The notes under the pieces: model-generated
What the model saw: the letters and a program-made list of their open reading frames with translations, nothing else
Database searches by the model: none
Told to the model about the DNA's origin: nothing
Program-made: the position numbers and the translations under genes
Source: Agroathelia rolfsii
Taxonomy: Eukaryota; Basidiomycota; Agaricomycetes; Amylocorticiales; Amylocorticiaceae
Length of the DNA stretch: 64,000 bases
Assembly: GCA_018343915.1 (NCBI GenBank)
Contig: JABRWF010000003.1
Location: forward strand, 4,154,001-4,218,000
Direction: 5' to 3'
Shown here: positions 1-10,463 of the stretch, one piece after another
How the letters are laid out: every line of letters starts with the position of its first letter
Position numbering within the stretch: position 1 is the first letter of the stretch

Positions 1-529
1 TGGCGCTCTGCCAGAGATAATCCACACAGTGCCTCCCCAACTCAGTCTGTGGTATACCCCTCCTACTGAGGGCAATATATTCGTCGCGAATGATGCTCAG
101 ACATTTAAGCTGGTGGAACATCGCAAGCGTGAACGGGGTGCCGTCAGGCCCAAGTTGGACTGTGTGTCCACCAGAGGGCAGAAGTGAGGCAAAGTCGACA
201 TCGCCCGCTGCAGTATCGAGCTCGTACCGGATCGAGTTTTGGAAGTTGAGGATTACAGCATCGTCGTCGAGTGGTCCAATTAGGTCTTCCCATGTTGCGG
301 GATAGTCATCACCAATAAATGCTAAGAAAGAAATAATAGTGTGTGCATGGTAAGAAGCGCTTTAATTGGATTGTAAAAAAGTTTAAGAGAGCATACAGTA
401 TTGAACAGAATTTGGCACCCATGGACGCCAAACGGCGATAAGGTATAATGTTATTGATAAAGTGCCGAGTAAAGCCAGACGGTGGGACGTCACTCCACGT
501 CCCTTCGAGTTGTCTCCGAGAGGAAACAT
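1..529 (-). CDS. UstYa-like oxidase (DUF3328), C-terminus cut by window edge
   Basis: Two exons are visible: 529..397 and 321..1 (continuing beyond the edge), joined by a 75 bp GT-AG intron that closes in frame. The N-terminus (MFPLGDNSKG...) has one membrane segment at about residues 18-35, then QYSFIGDDYP, the usual start of the lumenal DUF3328 domain. Both family motifs are present: FHQLKCL (the canonical form is HxxHC; here the second His is Lys) and, downstream, GRHCVDYLWQS. UstYa-family proteins oxidise or cyclise ribosomal peptides in ustiloxin, phomopsin and asperipin biosynthesis; basidiomycetes carry many uncharacterised copies. Family assignment is strong. The substrate is unknown, and the link to the small peptide gene next door is inference. 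Confidence 0.8.
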
Positions 530-1288
530 GACTTGACGGCCGATGGGTTGGGGAGCGTAGTACTACTATTACCAAGTGATTGCACAACACGAAGAACAAG
601 AACTAGGCCGGAGTCAATGCAGTTCTACAAGATTCAGTGAACAGCGCAGTTGTAAACGCAGTTTGAATTGGCGAGTATACGCCATTTGGGAACAGAAGCC
701 TGAGAAAACCAAGAAAGCCAGGCAGGCAGTGCCGGTGATATGACAAGTGATGAGCCAAGAATAGAATGATTTATCCTTCTTTTTTTCTGTCCCTGTCACC
801 GCTCTTGTCACCCCCATCATCATTCTGTCACTCCGGCAATCGGGTCCGCATCCCACGTATTAGTCTGAGCGCATCCCATGGGTGCTCTCCCACAATCAGT
901 CAATAATCCCTGGCTGCTCTCTATCAAACGTTTAGCTATTGGTTACTGGTGCCTTATTACACATACGGCTGTCGTGTATCATATCTCGTGGTATTAACAG
1001 TTCTGGTTCGTTGGCAAGAATAACAGCCATCGTTACATGGGTATTTAGTACGTAGTAGCGAAAACACGGCACGAAGCAACAGCAAATGATAATAAAGATG
1101 ATGACAAGAGCGAACACAGGAGCCGCCACAATATCGACAAAGATAAAAGTCTACACTGTCAAAAAGGGGAAATCAGCTTCAGAAGTCATCAAGATGTAAT
1201 AGACTGTTGTCTTACGTTTGTCGTTCAACAACATTTCCATTTTACGAACTCGCACCGGTATCAACGACAAAATCTAGTGATAGTCGTC
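530..1288. other. intergenic; one hydrophobic Cys-rich ORF without ATG
   Basis: There is no convincing gene. On the minus strand at about 1129..932 an open frame encodes a strong membrane-like stretch followed by CCC and CFRYY. It has no ATG start, and I could not splice it in frame to the peptide gene just upstream. It may be a relic or 3' UTR. The rest probably holds the promoter of the UstYa-like gene. Confidence 0.35.
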
Positions 1289-1539
1289 TCAGGCAGCGCG
1301 AGCCGCGATAGAATCAATGTGTGGATTTGCATCGGTGATGTCGATAGCACGAGCTGCTATCGAATCAAGATGGGCTAGGGAGTCTGAGCTGACATCGACT
1401 GTTCAAGTTCAACTCATGAGCTTGTGTGTGACAAAAGGTGTAGCACAATAATAAGCAGCTCACCCGCTGGTAGTGCGTGAATGGTGGTTGCGGATACAAC
1501 GACCATGACGAGTGTGACAAGGGATTTCCACGAGAACAT
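1289..1539 (-). CDS. small secreted peptide with a duplicated DSIAARA motif
   Basis: Exons are 1539..1464 and 1398..1289, with a 65 bp GT-AG intron that closes in frame and a 61-residue product. Residues 1-22 form a clear signal peptide (MFSWKSLVTLVMVVVSATT...) with a likely cleavage near HALPA. The mature part is only about 36 residues and contains HLDSIAARAID and then, 17 residues later, HIDSIAARAA at the C-terminus. The copies differ at several third-codon positions while keeping the residues. There is no Cys, no CAAX and no Lys-Arg Kex2 site. The gene lies about 760 bp from a UstYa-like gene on the same strand. The signal peptide and repeat are seen directly; a role as a modified-peptide precursor is inference. 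It could also be an ordinary small secreted protein or a mis-spliced model. Confidence 0.45.
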
Positions 1540-4527
1540 GTTTGTCTTCGGCGCTTGCTAAGAAGTAATGAGAGGGGAAACTTTATGTGGTTGCTGTTGT
1601 CGTCGCCGTCTATTTGGGAACACCAAGGCTGTCGTGGATGACCCTCTGTGCGGTATAGCAGCTATGTAGGTCCTACTATATGAACCCACCCCGTCAAAGC
1701 GGAGCCTGAGCGTATTTATTGGGAGCTTGGGAGGTTTTGATTTGCGCCACCATCGTCGGCTCAGGGCGAAACGGTTCCTGTGGTAATGAGCCCACGGGCT
1801 GGCGACCATGTGAATGGGTATACGGTACCCACATCTCCGGGCGACGATAGGCAAATGTCCCGAGGGGGGGTTTGTGTATGCGGATGGGCGCGGCAAGGCT
1901 TCGCCTTGCCAGCAACCAGGAGCGAAGCCAAGCATGGCAGGCACGATGCAAGTCATCATGCAACAAATCTGATGACTCTTTTTCCCCGGATCACAAAAAA
2001 AATGTATTTCTCTCAAAGTCCGCAAGGCGTGTGTGTGTAAGACATGGCTATACATGACTAATATACAAAACTGTACAGCATATTTATCGCCCTCAAACTC
2101 TGAATGAGGAATTAGAAATGAATACTAGATTTGAATGCAAGAAATATACGGCTGGGCCTTTTCTGATATTAGGCAGCCCCGACCCTTCTCATGGTAACAA
2201 TCATGACCAGGGTATGGCGCAGTCTAGAAGACCACGCCAATCATCGTCTACAACTGTCCAAGGATTTGCACAAAAAACAAAACCGGATAAATGATACATG
2301 TAATAAGTACAAGATTTTCCCCTAACACATCTATCTATCTTCTATATCATCATTAGGCAAGTCGCGTGAGGTTGCATGCTCCACAGCAAGGCAACCCGTG
2401 CCAATGATGGCTTGTCCCCCGGCTGATACGAAGGTCCCCTTGTTGCCCCTTCTTCCTAATCACTCGCTCATGCGGCGCCTATAACCAATTTTTTTTCTCA
2501 CTCTTCTGACACACTGACGTGATTGGGTTCTATGAATATCCGAACCGGGATAAACGAGCATAAACATTAGCATAGCATAGTAAATGACGATGACGACGAT
2601 GCATATGAAACAGATAGAAGTGCCTTGCAATCGCTCGCTGTTCATAGAAGCACAGCAGCCAACATCATTCAAATCGGCAATCGATATCCACATTCACAAC
2701 TGGTTCCGTCCTCATCCTTAACCATCATCATATTGTTAGGATCACCATGTCCACGATTCGTATTCGAGTGGCTCGACCGACTTGTCATGTCACAGCTACA
2801 TAAATATATATAATCAAGGGGCTATCCTTAACTTTTTTTCTTTTCTTTTCTTTTTTTTAGAGAAAAAAGGTAGAACATGCACCCAATGAGGTTGCAGTCT
2901 AGATCGGACATGTCGGCTCGCTCCGAGTGGCCATCTTTGCTTGCCACAAGGATCTCATACGGTCAGCGTGGTACAGGACTTCATGGCCACCTCAACACAA
3001 TCAGCGGTTACAAAAACAAAAGTTCACTGTCTGGGGGGGGGGCATCCGACTCGGATTCTCCATTGCGCGTATGGATACTTAGCGGCTTTCTCTTTATGCA
3101 GCTGGCCTGGACCACTTGGCTGATGTGATCCTTCCTCGCCGCTGTAATTTGTGGGGGATATTGAATATCTCCGTCAGCTGCTCCATCATTCAGGACTTGA
3201 CATGCACGTGGAGCGACTCGGATATAATGAAGACATCATCCGTTATCATCGAAATCAGGGCAGACAGTCTGGCCTAGTCGTGTATGGGTCTTGTTCCCCT
3301 GATCAACTGGAACGGTGAGTAATTGTCTACCGTGCGTAAGAGAGAAAAAAAAAACTACCGCAACTGAGTAACAACAAAAAAGGAAAAAATAAAAGAGGAA
3401 CGCCGAAATGATACGTGCGTGCGCAACGCGTGGTTATTGCTCGCTTTGGAATCTGACGTCGACTAGCTATCGTTGTTCCACAGCCGCCGTTCATTCATTA
3501 GCCCAGAGTCTCGACTAAATCTGCCTTGCTCATATCTCTGCTTGCGTCGGTCCTGCCGGAGAGAACTAAATAACGTGAAGCATGTATGATGCTACTAGTA
3601 CATAATATTTACTCAGTAGCCGCCGTTGAGCGCTGATGCATTTGAATTACTTGCCTTCCCAGTCCAAAAAACGATTTCGTGTCGTCATCTCCATCATTAA
3701 TAGCTCCTTTTTTTTTTCTTTCCATTCATATTCCTTGGTCCTCATAATTACCGCCGCATGGTATTTCTTCCATCGAAATATAAATATCTATAAAACGAAA
3801 ATAATTTAATACTCAATGGAGTACCAATAAAACAACAGGCACGATCACATCGAGTTTCGCTCCCAGACCTCCATCATTGTGTTGTCATTACACGCTGGAG
3901 CTACATGTGGGCATGGGGGTAGATACATGTTCATGCGCATGTGTACATCACTACAGTGGCGCAGTAGTACATGATGTATAATCACTTCCAGGAACTGCTG
4001 ACTCGTGCCGTGCGTTGTGAATCGGAAAAAGGAGTATGTCACCAAAGATATACATTGATACACAACACATGGAGTTTAGAGACATACGTTTGTTATACGT
4101 AGATAAAACTAACTGAGATCATCAGTAACATTAGCAACTTGAACGATAAAGCACTGAGTAGGATTTATTATCAGCTATTGGCTCCGTTGTCAAATATTAG
4201 GTAGCAAGAAAAGACGTTGACTTTTCATTAAAAGTTATGGGGGAAGCAAGGGAGAGGGAGGGAAGCAATCCTCATAGAAAGCAAGGCCCAAGTAAATCGG
4301 AGTACCAGAAAAGAGAGAGAACGAATAAGATGAACAAGGTGGTAAGAGAACACCTATCAAGAGCACTTAGATATGGTGAAGAATGGAGTAGAATGTAAAT
4401 CACTAGAGTAGTGCGGGTATATTGTATGTGATGTACATTAAGTCTCATAGCACACACATACAGCGGTAATAACAATGAGCCATGAAAAGAAAAAGATGAA
4501 GGAAGTCATCCCAGCCAAACCCATCAA
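1540..4527. other. 3 kb gene-free stretch
   Basis: No spliced or unspliced reading frame with recognisable protein character was found on either strand. It contains homopolymer and polypyrimidine runs (about 2830-2865, 3345-3390, 3706-3720), a perfect 8 bp stem with a 3-base loop at 1892-1910, and AT-rich blocks. ORFs here (for example minus 2055..1558) have no domain, repeat or splice support. Confidence 0.5.
1892..1910. repeat. perfect short inverted repeat (8 bp stem, 3 nt loop)
   Basis: GGCAAGGC is followed by TTC and then GCCTTGCC, a GC-rich perfect hairpin. No poly-T tract follows and there is no adjacent gene end, so it is not called a terminator. Confidence 0.5.
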
Positions 4528-7446
4528 TTATGCTGTGTCCTCGCTCGCCGCTACCAAAGGTGTCGTAGGACCCGCCGGTGCTGTCTCCGCTCCACCTAGC
4601 GTCTTCAAGTTGTGGTTCTTGACCAGCCTAGAAACGATCGAGTTTTATATATCAAAATAAATCCGTGCTGTCAGATACAACCAGCAAGGAAAAAAAAAAC
4701 ATGACAAGGTATGGATACGCACAGACTGAAAAACACTGCCATGCCACCAGTGACGACTCCAATCAGGAAAACGGGATTGATGCTATCGGCATAGGCCTTG
4801 ACGACGACGGCTTGCTGCGCTTGCGGCAGCGAATAAACGTAGTTGATGCTATTCTCGATGTTCGATATATCTTGAGACGATAGATTCCCGATGTGCCTCA
4901 GCTGATGGCCAAGGGAGTTCGTGAAGATGCTTCCTGCTATGCTGTATACCGCCAGGCAATCCATCATGCAACAGCCGACGACAACGCATATACGATCATT
5001 AGAAGAAGGGTATTAGTTACCGGTTTGCGTATGCGCATCGGCTAAGAGAAAGAAAAAGAAAGAAAAAGGGGGGAGGGATTGGATCAAGGTTGATACACTT
5101 ACGCGAGGCCAACAATACCACCTAATAGCTCTGTAAAAGATAGTGTGCTTGATGCCTGAGGAATCAAGTTTTCTTCTTGACTATATTCGGCCTGCACAAA
5201 AAAAGATGAGGAAACGGTCACATGGCGGGAAAGTGGATCAGGCCGACCTGGATGGAAATGTCGGTATTTTGGATGCAGCTGCCTATGTGCGTCAAAAATA
5301 GAAACAATACAGTCGGCAATGGGAAAATTAGTTGCGCAGACAATGTGCTGTGCCTTACCGAGCCCTATCCCGTATATGATTTGGTACCCTATGAGCTTGG
5401 AGGTACTTGTGTCTACATTAATAGTATATAGGAGGCCTGAGCCGACCGCAAAGATCATAGGTGAAGCGACGAGTAATCTGTTAAAATAACATTAGTCCTG
5501 AGAATGTCGCAGAGTTTCTTAGACAAAACATAACGCACGGCCAGAAACGTCCCGTCCTACCAACAATGGCACTCGAGACCAAAGAAGCTTGTAGGATGTT
5601 AGCTTACAGCTTTCGTTTTAAAATGGAGTTTAGTACTTACTTGCAATAGATGAAATCATGAACGGCAATATGTCAATACCGGACTGCAATGGATTTCTTC
5701 CTCTAGCTGCTTGGTACCACAGAGGAAGATAATACTAAACATATCCCATAATCGCAATTAGTCAGCGTATAAAAATTGTATGAACACTCCGGCGAGCTTA
5801 CCGTGCCGATCATGAACGCGGCCATGATGCAAAACGCCTCCAAGGAAGCACCAATTTGTGTACGTCGCTTCCACAAGTGCAGAGGCAGGATAGCACGGTC
5901 CGGACCGATCCAGTGTTCTTGTCCGAGGAACATGCAAAACAGCACAAATGAAAGACAGAAAAGGGCGATAATGGTAGCAGAGTGCCAAGGTTTGGTGCTG
6001 CCGCCCCATTCGATGGCCAGGAGGAGGGAAGTGATGGTCCCGAGAGAGAGAACGGTACCAATCCAGTCCACCCTGTACGGCGATGTTCTGATTGAGTGAT
6101 TATCAGAAATATGGCGTGTATGATGCGTACCTCTTCCATCGTTGTAAAACAGGTAGTTCGGACTCTTTTGACTTGAAGGGGGGTCTTGTATCAAGGAAAA
6201 ACACGGTGAATACAATTGTCACAGCACCGATCTGTGATATTCTTGGTTAATTCCTTCGTATCCTATGGTCATGTAGAGACACTGTTCTTACCGGCAAGTT
6301 GACTAAAGTATGGATGAAATAATTTCTAGTAAGTTTTTGGGGCAAATATAAATCAGATTAAATGATTTACTCCAGAAACACCAACGCCAAGAGGCGCGCT
6401 CTTTAGAAAGACAGCGGACAAGATTAATATTAGGATCACAACTCATGAAAGGCACTATTTACCTGTCAATGCGCCACCGATTAAGGGCCCTATGATTGAA
6501 GCCAGCGCATACACGGAGGAGTAAAACCCAAACAGTAGTGGACGGGTTTCTAATTTGGCGATCTGTATATTGGAGGTAATTATTCGGGGAAAAAAGCATG
6601 AGAAAGAAGGTTCACAAACCTGTGCTATGATTGTGACGCTGGCATTCAGAAGCCTAGAGGGCGCCATGTAAACGTAAAGTTGTAAGTTCAATTTAGATAC
6701 TGCTGAAAAAGAACTGACCCCGCCGCCCCGCAGCCGGAAATGGCTCGGCCTGCGATAAGCACCCCAAGTGAGGGTGCCAGAGCACACATAAGACTGCCTA
6801 TCTCGAAAACTGCAATGGAAGACAGGAACACATATTTTGGGGGTGCAATCGTCAGGAAACGGCCGACAGGGAGCATTATATTCCCCTGTGTGAGAATGTC
6901 TGGATAAAATAACATGAGTGATTATTACTTGCATTTTGTCATCCAGGCAATACTTACATGCTGTTGGAACCCAACTAACATCATTCAATGCGTGGAATTG
7001 TGAGACGATATGCGGTAGAGCAGTCGCAACCTAGATATTGTATTTAGGTTGAGCAAAGTAGTCACATCCTTGATGCATTAAGTACACGAACAATGGTTTG
7101 GTCTGAATACGGATAAATAAGCAGGTGCTGAGTCTGAATGGACGGTACGATACTCACCCAGACAGAAAACGAGTGATGCAAGGATCAAGCCACTGAAAAT
7201 ATGTGCATCAGCCCGGTGCCTCTAGAATCCTTGACTGCATGATCTTGATATTTACGTGAATGCAACGACAAGCCTCTTTCCCGTGAGGTATCGCTCCTCA
7301 GATTCGGCGCCATCCGTCGTGGTAGGTGAATGCGTGTCTTCACCCTGCTGCTTTAGTGCCTCGGGCATTGCCGGTGCACTTGGCAGAGCAGGTACATCGA
7401 CCTCGGTGCTGGGGTCGCGAGAGACATCATTGGATTTCTCGTTCAT
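4528..7446 (-). CDS. MFS drug/H+ antiporter (DHA2-type, 14 TM)
   Basis: I placed 18 exons that join in frame to give 585 residues: 7446..7256, 7192..7158, 7102..7092, 7030..6958, 6899..6719, 6653..6620, 6562..6463, 6400..6371, 6302..6292, 6231..6131, 6087..5802, 5734..5641, 5587..5539, 5477..5359, 5282..5248, 5191..5103, 4941..4723 and 4627..4528. The polar N-terminal tail (about 55 residues) precedes family hallmarks: DQTIVATALPHI (motif D), GNIMLPVGRF, GPLIGGALT (antiporter motif C), SWRWCFWINLP, then YYLPLWYQAARGRNPLQSG and a short cytosolic tail. Two exons are only 11 nt (7102..7092 coding for most of DQTI; 6302..6292 for INLP). The family exports toxic small molecules or secondary metabolites from the plasma membrane. 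Its position beside the UstYa-like gene suggests, but does not show, export of a cluster product. Confidence 0.9.
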
Positions 7447-10400
7447 TGGGAAGCTAGCAGCAACTGCAGCAGACTAGCAGATGCAAGGGTGTAGCAAACG
7501 AGAAAGAGGCCTGCCAGTGGGAAGTCTCCCATGTGGGCGTGCTACAGCCGAGCAAATAGCACTGTATTAGACCCCATCTGCTGTCGGTCAGGCGTGACTT
7601 CCCCAGATCACGTGCTCCCGAATTTATCCTTTATATAGTAATTGTCTCCCATTGCCGGAGCTTCTTACCCTGGCCTCTTGCCTTGTTTGGTCATCCGCTG
7701 TCTCTCTGTCACAGGCCATCTGCTTCGTAGCTGATAAGACGTCTATAGGAACCATACTAGTGTGGCTACTTTTCCACGAGAAAACCAGCTTACTGATAGG
7801 GATCAAGTGCTTACGATTCTTTGGAGACACATGCAACAACTTACTACACCTGTTCAAGCTTGGGTTACTTGAGCCGCCTCAGCGCAAAATGATGCTAGTG
7901 CTATAGTTTATTCAACGCCGAGTCTACACGAAAGCCTCAAGTTAGGCAGGCTTCTAGTCATTTTTATACCGACAGTTAGTGGTCTCCTTGTCGTGTGCTA
8001 TTTCTATTCGTGTAGTTTATGGCCGTTATTTATTGTTACAGGCACAGAAGAAGTCTTGACCATTAGAAGCTTGCGTCCATGCATCTTGAGTGCTTTTGCA
8101 ATGCCGCCCTGCAGTATCAGTCCCTTGACGGACCTCACACGGCTCCCAAATTTGGCAACCATCGTTCAATGGGTCTGACTTACAGAACCAACATCCACAG
8201 AAGCACAAACCTAAAGGGATAGGGGGTCCTTGTTTGACAGCTTTTCCGTCTGTCTTGATAATCAATGGCTCGTTGATGAAGGGACCCTGTTCATGGTCAC
8301 CACACTTGGCGGTAGGTCCCCAAATATTTGAATGAATTGATATTGACAAGTAGCCATACGGTTTGCATCATCCGCATTAATAATGCGTGATAAAAGCCTG
8401 CAACCGGATAATCGTGACTCAAACAACTTTAGTCGATGGTATACCGTTTATGCATTCCCGACATACGAAGTATCGCGGCTAAATCGATGCTGATAATTGT
8501 ATGACTGTGCTTAATGCACGGAATCCAAGTTTCTAGTTATCGTACTAATTTTCCACGGGATAACTCTTGACAAACAGTTCAAATGATCGGCTTATCTTCG
8601 CTCAAAGCATTGATGTCTACTCTATATGTCATCTCTAACCTATTATCGATCAACACAATACAAGGTGCTACACTTCATAAATCAAAGTTATCATACACAA
8701 GACATCGGCATCGCATCACAACCGAAATACGCGATCATAACCGCACAAGATACTTTTGGTTTGTTGAGTAGCAAGGCCATTCAGTTGTCCTATATGACAT
8801 GCTGATGATTTATTATGACCCTGCTATTAAATGCAATCATGTATTGCGCCGGATCCTGATACTGATGCAGTACTGATGCATCATGAGGCATATATTTGAA
8901 ACAAGAAATTCTACCACCACCATCAGACTCCGATTGCTATTGACTTGACGTCTTTTATCGTAGACGTAATAAGCAGTATTTTATAACACACTTACACGTC
9001 ATTGTGCATTTTATACCAGTTCCATATCCGTCAAATACCCCAGTTCTTGTCTATTCGTGCACCCAGGGACTGATTGCATTGTTTGGAAGCCCGTGCCATC
9101 GGATATATTTTGTTCGAAAGGTACAACGATAATATCAGGAAATTGTTCCACAAAGTTACTCCGTTAAAAACATGCGATCTCCGATTTTAAAGGTCATGAT
9201 ACACTGATAGGTACGACGACCTAGAACACTCGAACGAAGCCGACCTCTCAACACTTCAATGCATTGTGATCCGAAGTCCGGGCTGGTCACTTGACTCAGA
9301 GGGTCTTGGAGGCATTATCTACAGGCCATAAAACATAGTAAGCAAATTGCTTAAAATGTAACTGTGTACACTAATTAATAAGTTATGCGGATAAGAGTAA
9401 GCAAATCTTATTTTGATAAGTTGAACATTTTGTACTTCTATGTTCATTCCCATAGATACTAAGAAAGAATATGCCCAGCTCAACGTTATGAGCTAAATCT
9501 CAAAACATAACGATATATCTGACTTCTTGTCTTGCTCGAGGTAGTGACTTTACCGTTTGAAAACAATATATTTGACGGATACTCACTGGCAAACCATTCT
9601 CCGCACAGATTCCGAGGAACGTGTGGTTCTGATGATTTTAGGCATGTATATTCTTTTGTATATAATCATAAACCCAAGGGAATATTCCTATTCAGCACAC
9701 CCAAGCGGACATCTAGTCGGAGTCGATGTAAGATAGTCCAGAATTTTGTGAATTGTACCCATAGGCATACTTTCTAAATATGAGATCTAATTGGCGCCAA
9801 TGAAATCATACCCTACCTTGCGTGTCTGATAACTGTGATGCCCAGTACAACACGTCTGACGCAACACTAGGTGCAATCGAAACTATCTAAGTGAATATTC
9901 TTTAGAGGCATCATTTCCCCTCGCTTGTTGCATTTAACCTTTCACTACTGTGGACTTGTACCGTGTACGCATTCATTCTTAGTATGAGTCCGAAGGTTAG
10001 CATCTTACTCTGTATGCGCAAGAACAAGCCGATGCCCCCTCGAGTGTATTTTGAGGCATTCATTCACTCAACGGTTTTGACTTTATCAATGGGCGAAGCT
10101 TATGTATTATGTAGCATAAGCATGACAAGAAGTTTGTATCCATTTCAGAGATTTCAAGCCGTAATGGCTGTCCAACCATGGTTAAAGCAAGAAGAGTTCC
10201 AGTTTTGGCTTCAGCAGGATCAGACTTGTTCACCTTTCCGTCCACCTAACTTACACCCTAGATCGAACACCAAAAAAAAAAAAACTGTATTCACCTCCTC
10301 AATATTTCCATGGAGAAAAATTGCGAGTGCACGACCCATGATCAGTGAATAATTGACCCCTTCAGAGGCGCAAAAAAAATATAAACCTTTACACTAGTGT

Positions 10401-10463
10401 AGAAAGGCAAGTAAAAGAAAATAAGAACAAATCCAGGAAACTTCGTCGTCATCATCATCATTA
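7447..10463. other. 3 kb AT-rich gene-free stretch
   Basis: No gene could be recognised. The only ORF of note is on the minus strand at 8349..8026: Cys-rich (LCFCGCWFC near its middle), with a possible 77 bp GTAAGT..AG intron, but no signal peptide and no upstream exon. It could be a decayed gene. Base composition is clearly more AT-rich than the genes on either side. Confidence 0.45.

Noticed and set aside
1892..1910. Hairpin as a transcription terminator
   Set aside because: No T-tract and no gene end nearby; eukaryotic context. Kept only as an inverted repeat.
1558..2055. 165-residue minus-strand ORF upstream of the repeat peptide
   Set aside because: Composition is irregular (many His, Arg, Pro), no domain, no splice partner, and it covers the likely promoter of the peptide gene.
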